Source of the DNA: G11 sp947167445
GTDB lineage: Bacteria; Bacillota; Clostridia; Lachnospirales; Lachnospiraceae
NCBI GenBank assembly: GCA_947167445.1
Contig: CAMVID010000008.1
Coordinates: forward strand, 1-64,000
Reading direction: 5' to 3'
DNA: 64,000 nt
Below the pieces are notes generated by a model. The model saw only the letters and a list, made by a program, of their open reading frames with translations. It was not told where the DNA came from and did no database searches. The translations under genes were made by a program, and so were the position numbers. This document shows, in pieces, positions 1 to 9,220 of the stretch. How positions within the stretch are numbered: the first letter of the stretch is position 1; every line of letters starts with the position of its first letter.

Positions 1-84
1 TGTTCTATCAGTCATCTGTGTAACTTCCTTACACTTCTTTAATAAAATCTCGTCTCCGATTTCTCTTATGTTTCTAAGTGCCAT
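1..84 (-). CDS. def: Peptide deformylase, N-terminal part (runs off window)
   Basis: The 28 visible codons begin MALRNIREIGDEILLKKC, which matches the N-terminus of bacterial peptide deformylase, the metalloenzyme that removes the formyl group from nascent protein N-termini. The catalytic motifs lie outside the window, so the call rests on this N-terminal similarity and on position directly after priA, as in the common priA-def-fmt order. A strong ribosome binding site (AAAGGAGG) sits just before the ATG and overlaps the priA stop region, which suggests translational coupling to priA. Confidence 0.85.
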   Translation of the reverse strand, partial: MALRNIREIGDEILLKKCKEVTQMTDRT

Positions 85-95
85 ATTGTCCTCCT

Positions 96-2315
96 TTAGC
101 TCATGTTCATTGGATCGTAGTCAATGACTATGGTTTCATTCTTGTACTTCGGATCTTTGAATTCCTTTTCAAGTTCAAGTTTCATGCCATTAAGTCTTTC
201 CTCATCGGAATCCTTCACATAGAACCTGTATCTGTACATATCGTTGATCCTGCTTATTCCTGCGGGAGCAGGACCTATTAAATGTACCCCCTCATATTGC
301 TTCTTAATCCCCAAAGCCAAATCATTTGCAACACCGACAGCTCTCTCCTCATCCTTTGATGATATGAGAACGCTTAGCATATGGCTTACGGGCGGGTAAT
401 CCATCAATGATCTGAATGCTATTTCTTCTTCGTAAAAAGCTTCGTAATCCTGCTTGGCTGAAAGAGTGATTGCATAGTGCTCAGGCTGGTATGTCTGAAT
501 CACAACCTCACCGGGTTTCTCACTCCTTCCGGCTCTTCCGGCAGCCTGAGTCAAAAGTTCAAAGGTTCTCTCACTGCTTCTGAAATCTCCCACACTCAAA
601 GACATGTCGGCAGCCAGAATTCCCATAAGGGTAACGTTGGGGAAATCATGTCCTTTCACAATCATCTGAGTGCCTATAAGAATATCGGCCTCATTGCCTA
701 CAAAAGCAGAAAGAATCTCCTCATAGCTGTCCTTGTTTTTGGTGGTGTCCGCATCCATACGAAGGATTCTTGCGGCAGGATACATCTGACGAAGTTTCTC
801 TTCGATTTGCTGAGTACCCGCTTTGAATCCCGAAACATATTTGGATCCACACTTAGGACATATTTTAACACTTTCAGTGGTATATCCGCAATAATGGCAG
901 ATCAGAAGCCCGTTGTTATGCTGGTGAAGGGACACATCACAGTGGGGACACTTAATAACCTCACCGCAGGCTCTGCAGGATATGAATCCCGCATATCCCC
1001 TTCTATTTATAAAAAGCATAATCTGCTCTTTTTTACCTAACCTGTCAGTAATCAGTTCCTGAAGTTTTCTTGAGAAAATGGAGCGGTTGCCGCTTTTAAG
1101 CTCTTCTCTTAAGTCAACCACATTTACCTTTGGAAGTTCCCCTCCGTTTAATCTCTCATCAAGAACAAATTCCTTATATATTCCCTTTTTGACTCTGTAA
1201 GTCGCCTCCAGAGACGGGGTTGCGGAACCGAGAATCAATGTGGCGTTTGATATTCTTGCCAGTTCCTCCGCCGTTTCTCTGGCATGATATCTTGGCATAA
1301 CCTCACTCTTATAAGAAGTCTCATGTTCCTCATCTATTATGATGATTCCAAGATTCATAAAGGGAGTAAAAAGGGCCGAGCGGGGACCGATAATAACATC
1401 GAGTTCTCCGTTTTTGGCTCTCTCAAACTGATCAAACTTTTCTCCCTCGGAAAGTGTGGAGTTCATGACCGATACCCTGTCACCGAATCTCTCATAAAAC
1501 CTTTTGGCAGTCTGATAGGTAAGGGCAATCTCAGGGATTAAAACAATGGCCTGTTTTCCTTCCCTCACTACCCTTTTGATAAGTTCCATGTACACTTCAG
1601 TCTTGCCGCTTCCGGTAATGCCTCTTATCACATAGGTTCTTCTTACACCGCCATAGAAATCCTTCATAACAGAGTCCACAATGGCCTGCTGCTTGGCGCT
1701 GAGTATCTTAGCTGTTCCCTCGGCATTCTTACCCGAGAAGGGGTTTCTGTATACCCTGTCAGCCTCTGTTTTAAGAATGCCCTTTTCCTCAAGGGCGGTT
1801 ATTGCCGTCTTTGATACATTTAACTTTCCGGTTATAAGTTTCTCTGGAAGTTCCTCCGCCTCAATAAGTTCTGTAAGAAGTCTTGCCTGAGCTTTTCTGT
1901 TCTTTCTTAATGCCTCGGAAAGCTCAGCCCTTGCCTCATCCTTTGATACGGCAAGAATAACCTTTCTCTTTTCAAGCTGCTTTACGTTTTTCTTGACGGG
2001 CAGAACAGTTTTAAGGGCCTGGATCATTGTAGAACCATAGGTTTTTCTCATCCATGCCGCAAGAAGCACCTGCTTCTCCGCCACGGACACAGTGTTCTTT
2101 ACAACGCCCTCAAGTTCCTTTATCTTCTCAGGCGGATACTCGGATGTCTTCTTTATCTCGGTAACATAGCCGGTAATCATGCGGTTTCCCTTGCCAAAGG
2201 GAATCTTTACCATGTTTCCGACTTCTATCTTGCCCTCGAGCCTCTCGGGAATTTTGTACTCGAATGTACGGTCAAGACTCTCGTGTGAAATTTCAATTAT
2301 TACGCTTGCGTACAT
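96..2315 (-). CDS. priA: Primosomal protein N' (replication restart helicase PriA)
   Basis: PriA is the 3'-to-5' DNA helicase that recognises stalled forks and reloads the replicative helicase. The protein shows a Walker A motif GITGSGKT near residue 230, a DEEH Walker B box near 325, and the zinc-binding cysteine block near 440-490 (CRACGEVIKCPHC, then CHYCGY and CPKCGS), all typical of PriA. The reading frame is open 13 codons further upstream, but I chose the ATG at 2315 because family members start MYASVIIEIS and because AAAGGA lies 8 bases before it. Length of about 739 residues is normal. It follows recJ by 22 bases and precedes def, so recJ-priA-def probably form one transcript. Confidence 0.96.
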   Translation of the reverse strand: MYASVIIEISHESLDRTFEYKIPERLEGKIEVGNMVKIPFGKGNRMITGYVTEIKKTSEYPPEKIKELEGVVKNTVSVAEKQVLLAAWMRKTYGSTMIQALKTVLPVKKNVKQLEKRKVILAVSKDEARAELSEALRKNRKAQARLLTELIEAEELPEKLITGKLNVSKTAITALEEKGILKTEADRVYRNPFSGKNAEGTAKILSAKQQAIVDSVMKDFYGGVRRTYVIRGITGSGKTEVYMELIKRVVREGKQAIVLIPEIALTYQTAKRFYERFGDRVSVMNSTLSEGEKFDQFERAKNGELDVIIGPRSALFTPFMNLGIIIIDEEHETSYKSEVMPRYHARETAEELARISNATLILGSATPSLEATYRVKKGIYKEFVLDERLNGGELPKVNVVDLREELKSGNRSIFSRKLQELITDRLGKKEQIMLFINRRGYAGFISCRACGEVIKCPHCDVSLHQHNNGLLICHYCGYTTESVKICPKCGSKYVSGFKAGTQQIEEKLRQMYPAARILRMDADTTKNKDSYEEILSAFVGNEADILIGTQMIVKGHDFPNVTLMGILAADMSLSVGDFRSSERTFELLTQAAGRAGRSEKPGEVVIQTYQPEHYAITLSAKQDYEAFYEEEIAFRSLMDYPPVSHMLSVLISSKDEERAVGVANDLALGIKKQYEGVHLIGPAPAGISRINDMYRYRFYVKDSDEERLNGMKLELEKEFKDPKYKNETIVIDYDPMNMS

Positions 2316-2337
2316 TCTCCGGTTCCTTTCCCTGCCC

Positions 2338-4062
2338 TTAGCAGTAATTTTCAATAGTGATCTGGGCTTTAGTTATTCCTCTGAAGGTGTTAAGCCCCAG
2401 CTCATATGTAATATTTGAGGTGTTGCCCTTTTCTTTTATATGCCTGTCAAAATCGTCGGCATCTCCAAAAAAAACCGCCTCTCTGGCCTTGCCCTGCTCA
2501 TCAAGAATGGTGTATTTGCCATACTTTCCGTCGGCCCCCATTCTTTTCATGTTTATAAACTTAATATCTTTTCCCGCAAACAATGGCTTTGGATTTCCTA
2601 CGCCAAAGGGCTCTAACATATCAAGTTCCCTTGCAAGGCTCTCCCCCGCATAGCTTATGGGAAGCATCATATCGATGCTTATCTTTTTGTAAAAATCATC
2701 ATCCGTAAGGGTGCACTTTTCGTTAAGCTTCTGTCTTAATTCGTCCTGTTTCCCTGTGGGTATGGACAAGCCTGCAGCTAACTTATGGCCTCCGAACTTT
2801 GTAAAGATTTCTCTCACTTCACACATGGCTTCAAACATGTTGTACTCTTCTATGGATCGACCGCTTCCCTTTAAGCCTTCTTCTCCGTCTGTCAGGATGA
2901 AGGTGGGCTTATTGTAGGTTTCTCTGATTCGTCCGGCTATGATGCCCGCCAAACTTTCGTGGCATTCCGGAAGGTACACCACAAGGACCTTATCCTTATC
3001 ATAGCCTTCCTTTTCTATTATCTCCATAGCCTTCTTGGTTCCATCAAGAGTCATACTCTTTCTGGAATCGTTAAGGCTCTTTAATTCTCCCGCCAAAACT
3101 GCTGCATCCGCATCGTTCTCAGCCTTCAGCAAATCAAAAGCCCTCATGGCCGAATCAAGGCGCCCTGTGGCATTAAGAGAAGGACCTATTACAAAGCCAA
3201 GATGATAGGCGTTTAAGCTCTTTTTATCCAGACTGTTAACCCGCATAAGAGCGTCAATGCCTTTGCAGGGTTTACTTCTTAAAAGCCTTAACCCCTCCTT
3301 GACAATAACTCTGTTCTCTCCAAGAAGCTCCATAACATCGCAGACGGTTGCCAATGCAGCAAAGGGCAAAAGCTCATCAAGAAGTTCGTCAGCCTTAACG
3401 GGACTTCCAAACGCCTCATTAAGGGCCTGTATCACCTTCATTGCCACCACTGCACCACAGATTCCTTCCTGTGGATAATTACAGTTTGCCTGCTTTGGAT
3501 CAATGACAGCATCAGCAGGAGGAAGGGTTTCTTTTTTCTCTTCTCCTTCCATTTCAAAAGGAACTTCGTGATGATCCGTTACCACCACTTTCATCCCAAG
3601 TTCTTTCGCTAGCGCCACCGGTTCCTTTGCAGCAATACCGTTGTCGCAGGTCACTATTAAGTCCACCTTATCCTCGTGGGCTTCCTTTATCATATTTTCA
3701 TTCAGGCCGTAGCCGTCCCTTACTCTGTGGGGAATGGCGACATCGACATTGCCGCCAAGTTTAGTCAGACCGACAAATAAAACGTGGCTGGCACAAATTC
3801 CATCCACGTCATAATCTCCGATTACTCTGATTCTGACTCCACCGTCTATGGCTTCCTTAATAAGCTTACATCCTTCATCCATGCCAAAAAGAAGATGAGG
3901 GTCAAAAAGGGAGTTTCTGTCTCCCTTAATGAACCTTTCAATCTCTTGGTCATCGACCACATTACGGTTTCGTATTATCCTTGCTGTAATCGGACTGATA
4001 TTATATTTCCTGCCGATTTCCTCGAAATCAGCCTTTTTATTCATCACAAACCACTTTTCCAT
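2338..4062 (-). CDS. recJ: Single-stranded-DNA-specific exonuclease RecJ
   Basis: RecJ degrades single-stranded DNA 5' to 3' in recombination and repair. The DHH-family motifs are visible: GDYDVDG near residue 80 (metal-binding aspartates), TCDNGI near 120 and the DHH motif near 162, followed by the DHHA1-type domain ending with GGHKLAAG and a C-terminal OB-like region. About 574 residues is the usual length in Clostridia. The start MEKWFV agrees with family members but has no good ribosome binding site. An extended -10 promoter lies only about ten bases upstream, so the message may be nearly leaderless. The ATG at 4044 (MNKKAD), with a weak GGAAAAG upstream, is an alternative. Confidence 0.95.
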   Translation of the reverse strand: MEKWFVMNKKADFEEIGRKYNISPITARIIRNRNVVDDQEIERFIKGDRNSLFDPHLLFGMDEGCKLIKEAIDGGVRIRVIGDYDVDGICASHVLFVGLTKLGGNVDVAIPHRVRDGYGLNENMIKEAHEDKVDLIVTCDNGIAAKEPVALAKELGMKVVVTDHHEVPFEMEGEEKKETLPPADAVIDPKQANCNYPQEGICGAVVAMKVIQALNEAFGSPVKADELLDELLPFAALATVCDVMELLGENRVIVKEGLRLLRSKPCKGIDALMRVNSLDKKSLNAYHLGFVIGPSLNATGRLDSAMRAFDLLKAENDADAAVLAGELKSLNDSRKSMTLDGTKKAMEIIEKEGYDKDKVLVVYLPECHESLAGIIAGRIRETYNKPTFILTDGEEGLKGSGRSIEEYNMFEAMCEVREIFTKFGGHKLAAGLSIPTGKQDELRQKLNEKCTLTDDDFYKKISIDMMLPISYAGESLARELDMLEPFGVGNPKPLFAGKDIKFINMKRMGADGKYGKYTILDEQGKAREAVFFGDADDFDRHIKEKGNTSNITYELGLNTFRGITKAQITIENYC

Positions 4063-4071
4063 ACCATAACT

Positions 4072-4080
4072 AGTATAGCA
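4072..4080 (-). promoter_or_regulatory. Extended -10 promoter for recJ-priA-def
   Basis: On the minus strand the sequence reads TGCTATACT, an extended -10 (TGnTATACT) with no convincing -35. The implied start of transcription is about 4064-4066, two to four bases before the recJ ATG at 4062. Either recJ is read from an almost leaderless message, or the site is incidental and recJ is reached by read-through from upstream. Confidence 0.35.
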
Positions 4081-4094
4081 TAGATATGACAGTT

Positions 4095-4493
4095 CTAGTA
4101 ATGTTCTTTTACTTCGATGAGTACCCCAAGGTCCTTGGCTGTGTCAAAGTATTCGTAGGCTTCATAACCCTTCTCCTGCTTGAAGATGGATTCATAGCCT
4201 GCGGCCTTCATTGTAGCCTCATCATTTTCGAGAGGTCCGTCTGACAAGAAGCAGACGGAGTATATTGAGGTTCCGTGCTCCTTAAGCCAGGCTGCCCAGG
4301 GATCGTTATCCCCCAGGGGCTCGATGATTTCGAACCAGAAGTTGTCGCTGAACACGCTTTCAACTTTCATGGGTGTGTCTGTAATGGGGCGACCCTTGTA
4401 GGTGGTTAAGGGTGTTCTCACCATCTTGTGCTCCTCATTATCCTCGGGAGCCGTACCGGTGCCAAGGCTTATACCAATCTTGTCCATTGGCAT
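4095..4493 (-). CDS. VOC-family (glyoxalase-like) protein, apparently 5'-truncated
   Basis: The 132-residue product matches the C-terminal three quarters of the vicinal oxygen chelate family that includes lactoylglutathione lyase-like and epimerase-like proteins. The middle and end (FWFEIIEPLGDND, WLKEHGTSIYSVCF, then GVLIEVKE) are typical. The expected first beta strand and helix with the first metal ligand are missing. The ORF begins inside the coding sequence of a divergent AraC gene: the two 5' ends overlap by 66 bases. This looks like a deletion that joined two divergent genes head to head near 4485-4493. It has no promoter of its own that I can see. Function is unknown and the gene may be dead. 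Confidence 0.6.
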   Translation of the reverse strand: MPMDKIGISLGTGTAPEDNEEHKMVRTPLTTYKGRPITDTPMKVESVFSDNFWFEIIEPLGDNDPWAAWLKEHGTSIYSVCFLSDGPLENDEATMKAAGYESIFKQEKGYEAYEYFDTAKDLGVLIEVKEHY

Positions 4494-5255
4494 CCCTTTG
4501 CCGAGATTCTTTTGAGCCTTAAAGAGGGAAATGAAGTAGAACTTAACTTTAGAAAATATGAGATGAATCCCAACGATTTCATCATTTCATACCCCGGCGA
4601 TCTTCATACCATAAGAAACGTCTCCATGGATTCCTTCTTACTTGTTCAGTTTCCCCTGGAGCTTGTTACCGTAGTCCCTGATTTTAACAGAATCAAGCCC
4701 CTTTTGGTAAAGGCCCCCTACTGTAAGTACAACGTTAACGACACAGAAATCGGAAAGATGGTCCTTACCATCAAGAAGATTGTAAATACCTCCAGAGACA
4801 CCGGAACCTTCAGAGAGGCCTACAACTATTCTCTTTTATTGAAGTTCTTCTCCTATTACGGAAAGTGGTGCATGGATAACAGAATAGATGAAAGCGACTC
4901 CACCGACGAAGCTTACTACAAGTCCTCAAAGCTTATGGCGGAAGCCTGTCTTTTCATATCGCAAAACTGCGCAGATCCCCTGTCTCTCGACGATGTAGCC
5001 AAGAAGATCGGTATCAGCAAATCTTACTTTTCTCATCTTTTTAAGGATTATACTCAGATGACCTTTGTGGATTACCTGACAAAGGAGAGAATAAGAAGAG
5101 CCGAGGCAATGTTCCTCGACTCTAAAAAGAAATTTATTGATATTGCATTTGAATGTGGCTTCGCCAGCATCTCTTCCTTCAACAGAAGTTTCAAGAAGAT
5201 AAAAGGCATATCTCCAAGAGAATTCAGAAGCGCAATGATTGAAAGAACCAGCTAA
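4428..5255 (+). CDS. AraC-family transcriptional regulator, apparently 5'-truncated
   Basis: The C-terminal 100 residues form a complete AraC/XylS double helix-turn-helix (LSLDDVAKKIGISKSYFSHL, then DIAFECGFASISSFNRSFKK and GISPREFR). The N-terminal part is a cupin ligand-binding domain that starts abruptly at HWHPFAEILLS. Family members have roughly 25-40 residues before this point. The listed start is a GTG without a ribosome binding site, lying inside the opposite-strand VOC gene. The true homologous segment begins near 4480. I infer that the promoter and first codons were deleted together with the 5' end of the VOC gene. It is the only long plus-strand gene in the window. Its usual targets would be carbohydrate genes, and the GH120 gene is its convergent neighbour. 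Confidence 0.7.
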   Translation: MLLIILGSRTGAKAYTNLVHWHPFAEILLSLKEGNEVELNFRKYEMNPNDFIISYPGDLHTIRNVSMDSFLLVQFPLELVTVVPDFNRIKPLLVKAPYCKYNVNDTEIGKMVLTIKKIVNTSRDTGTFREAYNYSLLLKFFSYYGKWCMDNRIDESDSTDEAYYKSSKLMAEACLFISQNCADPLSLDDVAKKIGISKSYFSHLFKDYTQMTFVDYLTKERIRRAEAMFLDSKKKFIDIAFECGFASISSFNRSFKKIKGISPREFRSAMIERTS

Positions 5256-5284
5256 GGAAATCCCTCTAATAGAGGATTTCCTTA
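5254..5284. terminator. Bidirectional hairpin between AraC gene and xylosidase
   Basis: The arms AAGGAAATCCCTC and GAGGATTTCCTT pair almost perfectly around a TAATA loop, with one extra base in the left arm. The hairpin covers the AraC stop region and the last codons of the convergent GH120 gene. There is no long T tract on either side, so termination strength is uncertain. Confidence 0.5.
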
Positions 5285-7257
5285 AGTTCTTCCTTGTTTG
5301 CAAAAGGTCCGGGGATTGTGGAAACTCCACGGTGATTTCCGAGATAATCCACGTTGAATACAATATCGGAACCGTCTCTTTCCTCAAATCTTTGCTCAGG
5401 GTTATAAACCTTTCCAAGCATATCTGTGTTAATTATTCCGTCGGCAAAATCACCGATAATATCATAGATATTGGTCTTGAGCTTGTATCCGGCCTTGCTC
5501 TCCACAAGTTCAACCGAAACCTTCTCCTTCTTGTCCACCAGTTTATTCTTCTCCTTCTTCCAGGCCTTGGCGCCGTTTAAGTAAACGTTGCCCTCTGACC
5601 ATACAGGAAGGTGATCGAAGTGACCGGAAGCCAGTTTCATCATATCAGGCTTCTCCACATCCATGTCAAAACGCTTAATCCACTCGTCATAAGTGGGATA
5701 CTCGTCCCATACATGAGTGCCCACAACCTGGTGGTAGGGTGAGCCCTTATGCTCCTTATTATCAACGGGATAATACTGGACAAAGATGTTGTTGTATATT
5801 CTGTTGTCACCGTGAAGAATGGTGTTGAATCCCATAACTTCTGTTCTGTGGCGCATGTGATAAGGAGTGTAGCGGCGTTGGCTTTTACCATCGATAATGC
5901 TGTCTACGCCATCTCCCACTGCTGTGAATGAGCCGAGAATCAGGTTATGAATGATTCCAAGTCCCTCAGTGGCAACTCTTAAGCCGTAACGGGAAAGAAG
6001 TATGTTGTTATCAATCAATGTGGGGCCGTGTCCAACCTCCACAAAGATATCCTGGCTTTCCATTCCGCCCTCAAGCTTGGTGCTGCCCTTGGGCATATCG
6101 TTGTCGTGGAGCAGGTTCTGTGTAACCCTTGCTCCCTGTGCTTCCCAGTCAAGCCAGATACCCATTGTACAGTTATGGATATGGTTTCTTCTTATCAAAA
6201 CATCGATTGCCGCATGAAGCTTAATGCCTGAAATCTCAGCGCCTCCAAGCTCCATCATGTTGTTGATGTGATGAATGTGGTTGTCCTCAATAGTTGAGAA
6301 AACGCAGCCCATTCTTCCTACGATACCTGTCTGCTGACAATGATGAATGTTACATCTTCTGATTATGTGATTGCCGATTTTGCCCTTAATCCAGCCGTGG
6401 TACTGGCCGCGGCAAACCGCATCTCTCTCCATCTGTGTGGGGCCCTTGATGTGATGGTTGGTGAAATAATGGTCGTTTTCGGGATCGTAATACTTACCCA
6501 GGGAGATTCCGCAGCACTTGCTGTTCACAATCTCACAATCCTCGATGATCCAGCCATAGGCCCAGTGAGGACCCACCATACCATCCTGATAAGCAGCCGG
6601 AGGTGCCCATGTGGTTGCAGCCTTCTCTACAAAGAAGCCGCTGAAGGTAATAAAGTTTACGTGCTCCTTTTCGGGCATGAAGCACTCTCTTCTTACGTTA
6701 ATCTCCACCTTCTCTTTTCTGGGATCCTTGCCCTGGAAGTTGGCATAGATTACAGTCTCATTTCCTTCCTGAAGGGCGAACCATTTATACTTGGTCCATT
6801 CCTGCTCCCATGAAGGGGTGTAAACTTCCGGCTTTAAGCAATCTTCAAGAGAAGTTGCCTCATACAAAGCCTTGTCATTTAAATAAACACAGCCTGTGTG
6901 TCTTTCTGTCTTTGCAAAATACCAGTCGCCGTAAACCAAAGTTGTATAGGGATTGTATCCGTTAAATACGCCGTTATCTACTCTCGTAACCCATACGTCA
7001 CCCTTGTACTTCTTCCAGTTCTTCACTTCCTCGGCACCGGAAATAACAGCACCCAAAGGCTCCACAGATTTGTAGATGATTCTGTTTTCCTTTGTACCGC
7101 CGTTAACGGGATTTACATACTCTCTGTAAAGGCCCGGTTTAACCAATACTTCATCGCCGGCAACAGCTATCTTTGCAGCCTCGTTGATTCTCTTAAAAGG
7201 TCTTGCTTCAGAACCGTCACCGTCACATCTTGCCGCAGCATCAACATAATACTTCAT
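5266..7257 (-). CDS. GH120-family beta-xylosidase, cytoplasmic
   Basis: The 663-residue protein matches glycoside hydrolase family 120 beta-xylosidases (type enzyme XylC of Thermoanaerobacterium saccharolyticum) along its length. It is a right-handed parallel beta-helix with an inserted jelly-roll-like domain. The catalytic region is intact: GIWLDWEAQGARV carries the expected nucleophile Asp near residue 370, and DIFVEVGHGP carries the acid/base Glu near 407. There is no signal peptide (start MKYYVDAAARCDGDG), so it should act inside the cell on imported xylo-oligosaccharides. The ribosome binding site is GGGGGTAAG. No transporter lies next to it. The convergent neighbour is a broken AraC-type gene that might once have controlled it. 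It points to a plant-fibre habitat. Confidence 0.85.
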   Translation of the reverse strand: MKYYVDAAARCDGDGSEARPFKRINEAAKIAVAGDEVLVKPGLYREYVNPVNGGTKENRIIYKSVEPLGAVISGAEEVKNWKKYKGDVWVTRVDNGVFNGYNPYTTLVYGDWYFAKTERHTGCVYLNDKALYEATSLEDCLKPEVYTPSWEQEWTKYKWFALQEGNETVIYANFQGKDPRKEKVEINVRRECFMPEKEHVNFITFSGFFVEKAATTWAPPAAYQDGMVGPHWAYGWIIEDCEIVNSKCCGISLGKYYDPENDHYFTNHHIKGPTQMERDAVCRGQYHGWIKGKIGNHIIRRCNIHHCQQTGIVGRMGCVFSTIEDNHIHHINNMMELGGAEISGIKLHAAIDVLIRRNHIHNCTMGIWLDWEAQGARVTQNLLHDNDMPKGSTKLEGGMESQDIFVEVGHGPTLIDNNILLSRYGLRVATEGLGIIHNLILGSFTAVGDGVDSIIDGKSQRRYTPYHMRHRTEVMGFNTILHGDNRIYNNIFVQYYPVDNKEHKGSPYHQVVGTHVWDEYPTYDEWIKRFDMDVEKPDMMKLASGHFDHLPVWSEGNVYLNGAKAWKKEKNKLVDKKEKVSVELVESKAGYKLKTNIYDIIGDFADGIINTDMLGKVYNPEQRFEERDGSDIVFNVDYLGNHRGVSTIPGPFANKEELKEILY

Positions 7258-7285
7258 ATTCTTACCCCCATTTATTCTTTATGTG

Positions 7286-7309
7286 CAGTTTGGGGCCTGT
7301 CCCCAACTG
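7286..7309. repeat. GC-rich hairpin between aroF and GH120 gene
   Basis: The plus strand reads CAGTTTGGGG, CCTGT, CCCCAACTG, a strong stem with one extra base in the left arm. No T tract follows in either direction. It may act as an end for the aroF operon message or as a processing/stability hairpin. The 7258-7324 gap holds nothing else clear apart from the GH120 ribosome binding site. Confidence 0.45.
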
Positions 7310-7324
7310 TCACATTTGTGTGGT

Positions 7325-8353
7325 CTACAGCAAATCTGCTATTTCATATATAAGTTTTTCAGTCTTCTCAATTCCAAGGCAAGGGTCTGTAATTGACTTA
7401 CCGTAAACGCTTCCGCCAACCTCCTGGCATCCGTCCTCGATGTAGCTCTCAACCATGAAGCCCTTAACAAGTCCTGCAATGTCCTTGTTATTCTTCATTG
7501 AATTAAGTACATCTCTGATGATTCTTGGCTGCTCGAAGGGATTCTTTCCTGAGTTGGCATGGTTGGTATCAACTATTACAGCAGGATTCTTTAAATTCTT
7601 CTCCATGTAAAGTTCATACAATCTTGCCAGCTCTTCGTAATGATAGTTGGGCTGTGACTCACCGTGTTTGTTGGTGTAGCCTCTGATAATTGCATGAGCG
7701 TAAGGGTTACCTGATGAGTGAACCTCCCAGCCTCTGTAAATAAATGTATGTGAATGTTGAGCCGCAAGTATTCCGTTAAGCATTACGGAGTAATCGCCTG
7801 AGGTAGGATTCTTCATTCCGACAGGTGTTGCAAGTCCGCTGGCTGTAAGACGGTGCTGCTGGTTCTCAACACTTCTTGCTCCCACAGCAACATAGGCCAG
7901 AAGATCATCCAGATACTGGTCATTCTCGGGATAAAGCATCTCATCCGCGCAGGCAAATCCAGTCTCCTCGATGGCCTTCATGTGCATGTGTCTTGTGGCA
8001 ATGATTCCCTTGAACAGATCGGGCTTCTCGTTGGGATTGGGCTGATGAAGGATTCCCTTGTATCCGTCTCCCGTTGTACGAGGCTTATTGGTGTAAATTC
8101 TGGGAATTATAAAAATCTTATCCTTAACCTTCTCCTGAATGGGACAAAGCCTTGAAATATAGTCGATTACACTGTCCTCTCTGTCCGCTGAGCAGGGTCC
8201 GATTATAAGCAAAAGCTTGTCATCTCGCCCGGAAAGAATTGCCTCAAGTCCGGCTCTCTTTTCGCTGACAACCTTATCCATCTGCCCCGTAACTGGGTAA
8301 ATCTCCTTAACCTCTATGGGAAGCGCCAGCTTCTTCTCGAATTCTACGTTCAT
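7325..8353 (-). CDS. aroF: 3-deoxy-7-phosphoheptulonate (DAHP) synthase, AroG/AroF type
   Basis: This enzyme joins phosphoenolpyruvate and erythrose-4-phosphate in the first step of the shikimate pathway. The 342-residue sequence belongs to the class I-alpha group of E. coli AroG/AroF/AroH: LLIIGPCSADRED, YTNKPRTTGDGYKG (PEP and metal binding), GARSVENQQHR, and DTNHANSGK. It is the last gene of the five-gene aromatic operon, four bases after tyrA, with AAGGAG before the ATG. In this class feedback inhibition by an aromatic end product is usual, and the position with pheA and tyrA suggests Phe or Tyr. I cannot tell which isoform from the sequence. Confidence 0.93.
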   Translation of the reverse strand: MNVEFEKKLALPIEVKEIYPVTGQMDKVVSEKRAGLEAILSGRDDKLLLIIGPCSADREDSVIDYISRLCPIQEKVKDKIFIIPRIYTNKPRTTGDGYKGILHQPNPNEKPDLFKGIIATRHMHMKAIEETGFACADEMLYPENDQYLDDLLAYVAVGARSVENQQHRLTASGLATPVGMKNPTSGDYSVMLNGILAAQHSHTFIYRGWEVHSSGNPYAHAIIRGYTNKHGESQPNYHYEELARLYELYMEKNLKNPAVIVDTNHANSGKNPFEQPRIIRDVLNSMKNNKDIAGLVKGFMVESYIEDGCQEVGGSVYGKSITDPCLGIEKTEKLIYEIADLL

Positions 8354-8357
8354 TTCT

Positions 8358-9218
8358 CTACTCCTTATTGAACTGTGATCTCCTCTGTGTGGAGAGTCTC
8401 ATCTTATCTATAAGACCTTCTCGATTGTCCTTTTCAATCATGTTTCTTATCTCGCCCATCTCGCCCATAAACTTATCAATCTGGCCAAGTAACGCCTCCT
8501 TATTAAGGAGGAAAAGCTCGCTCCACATCTGGCCGTTTATATTGGCGATCCTTGTCAGATCCCTGAAGGAATCCCCTGTATAATCCCTGGCCTTCACTGA
8601 ATCCTCACAGGTCATAAGAGACACCGCAATACAGTGGGTAAGCTGGGAAACATAGGCTATCATGTCATCGTGTTCCTCGGGACTAAGAATTGATACCCGG
8701 TAAAAACCAAGCACTCTCCCCAGATTCTCACACCACATGATTCCCTCTTCAGTGTTCTTATCAGTGGGTACAACGATGTAATTTGCATCTCTGAAGATCT
8801 TATCAGAGGCGTTCTTAACGCCCCAGACTTCCCTTCCTGCCATGGGATGAGCCGAAATGTACTCAACGTCCGTATCTGCCAGTTCCTCCTGAACCTTATA
8901 AAGGAAGGAACTCTTGACCCCCATTACATCGGTGATCTTTATTCCTTTTTTGAAAAATCCCTTGTTCTCAGAAATCCACTTAACAACTATTGATGGATAA
9001 AGGGCAATGATGATGCAGTCAGCTTTTTTAATCAGCTCCGGGTCATCAAAGGCTGCCCCCTCATCTATTATACCGTTTTCCAGTCCATATTCTATGGCTT
9101 CCTTATCCTTATCGATTGCAAGGACATGATGGCCGATTCTTTTGATGGCCTTGGCGTAACTTCCGCCCATAAGTCCAAGTCCCACAATAAGGACATTTGA
9201 TTTGTTAACCCACTTCAT
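8358..9218 (-). CDS. tyrA: Prephenate dehydrogenase
   Basis: This NAD(P)-dependent enzyme converts prephenate to 4-hydroxyphenylpyruvate, the tyrosine branch. The N-terminal Rossmann motif GLGLMGGSYAKA is clear, as are SAHPMAGRE (substrate-binding His) and the helical dimerisation domain with SQLTHCIAVSL. At 286 residues it is the short form, without chorismate mutase or ACT domain. The ribosome binding site GAGGATT lies over the aroC stop. Two bases separate it from aroC and four from aroF, so it is part of the same operon. Confidence 0.93.
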   Translation of the reverse strand: MKWVNKSNVLIVGLGLMGGSYAKAIKRIGHHVLAIDKDKEAIEYGLENGIIDEGAAFDDPELIKKADCIIIALYPSIVVKWISENKGFFKKGIKITDVMGVKSSFLYKVQEELADTDVEYISAHPMAGREVWGVKNASDKIFRDANYIVVPTDKNTEEGIMWCENLGRVLGFYRVSILSPEEHDDMIAYVSQLTHCIAVSLMTCEDSVKARDYTGDSFRDLTRIANINGQMWSELFLLNKEALLGQIDKFMGEMGEIRNMIEKDNREGLIDKMRLSTQRRSQFNKE

Positions 9219-9220
9219 AA

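Noticed and set aside
477..1040. Long plus-strand ORF opposite priA
   Set aside because: It is a shadow of the priA zinc-binding and helicase region, without ribosome binding site or recognisable domain.
4926..5417. Minus-strand ORF of 163 codons across the AraC and GH120 gene ends
   Set aside because: It crosses two well-supported genes and the terminator hairpin and resembles nothing known.
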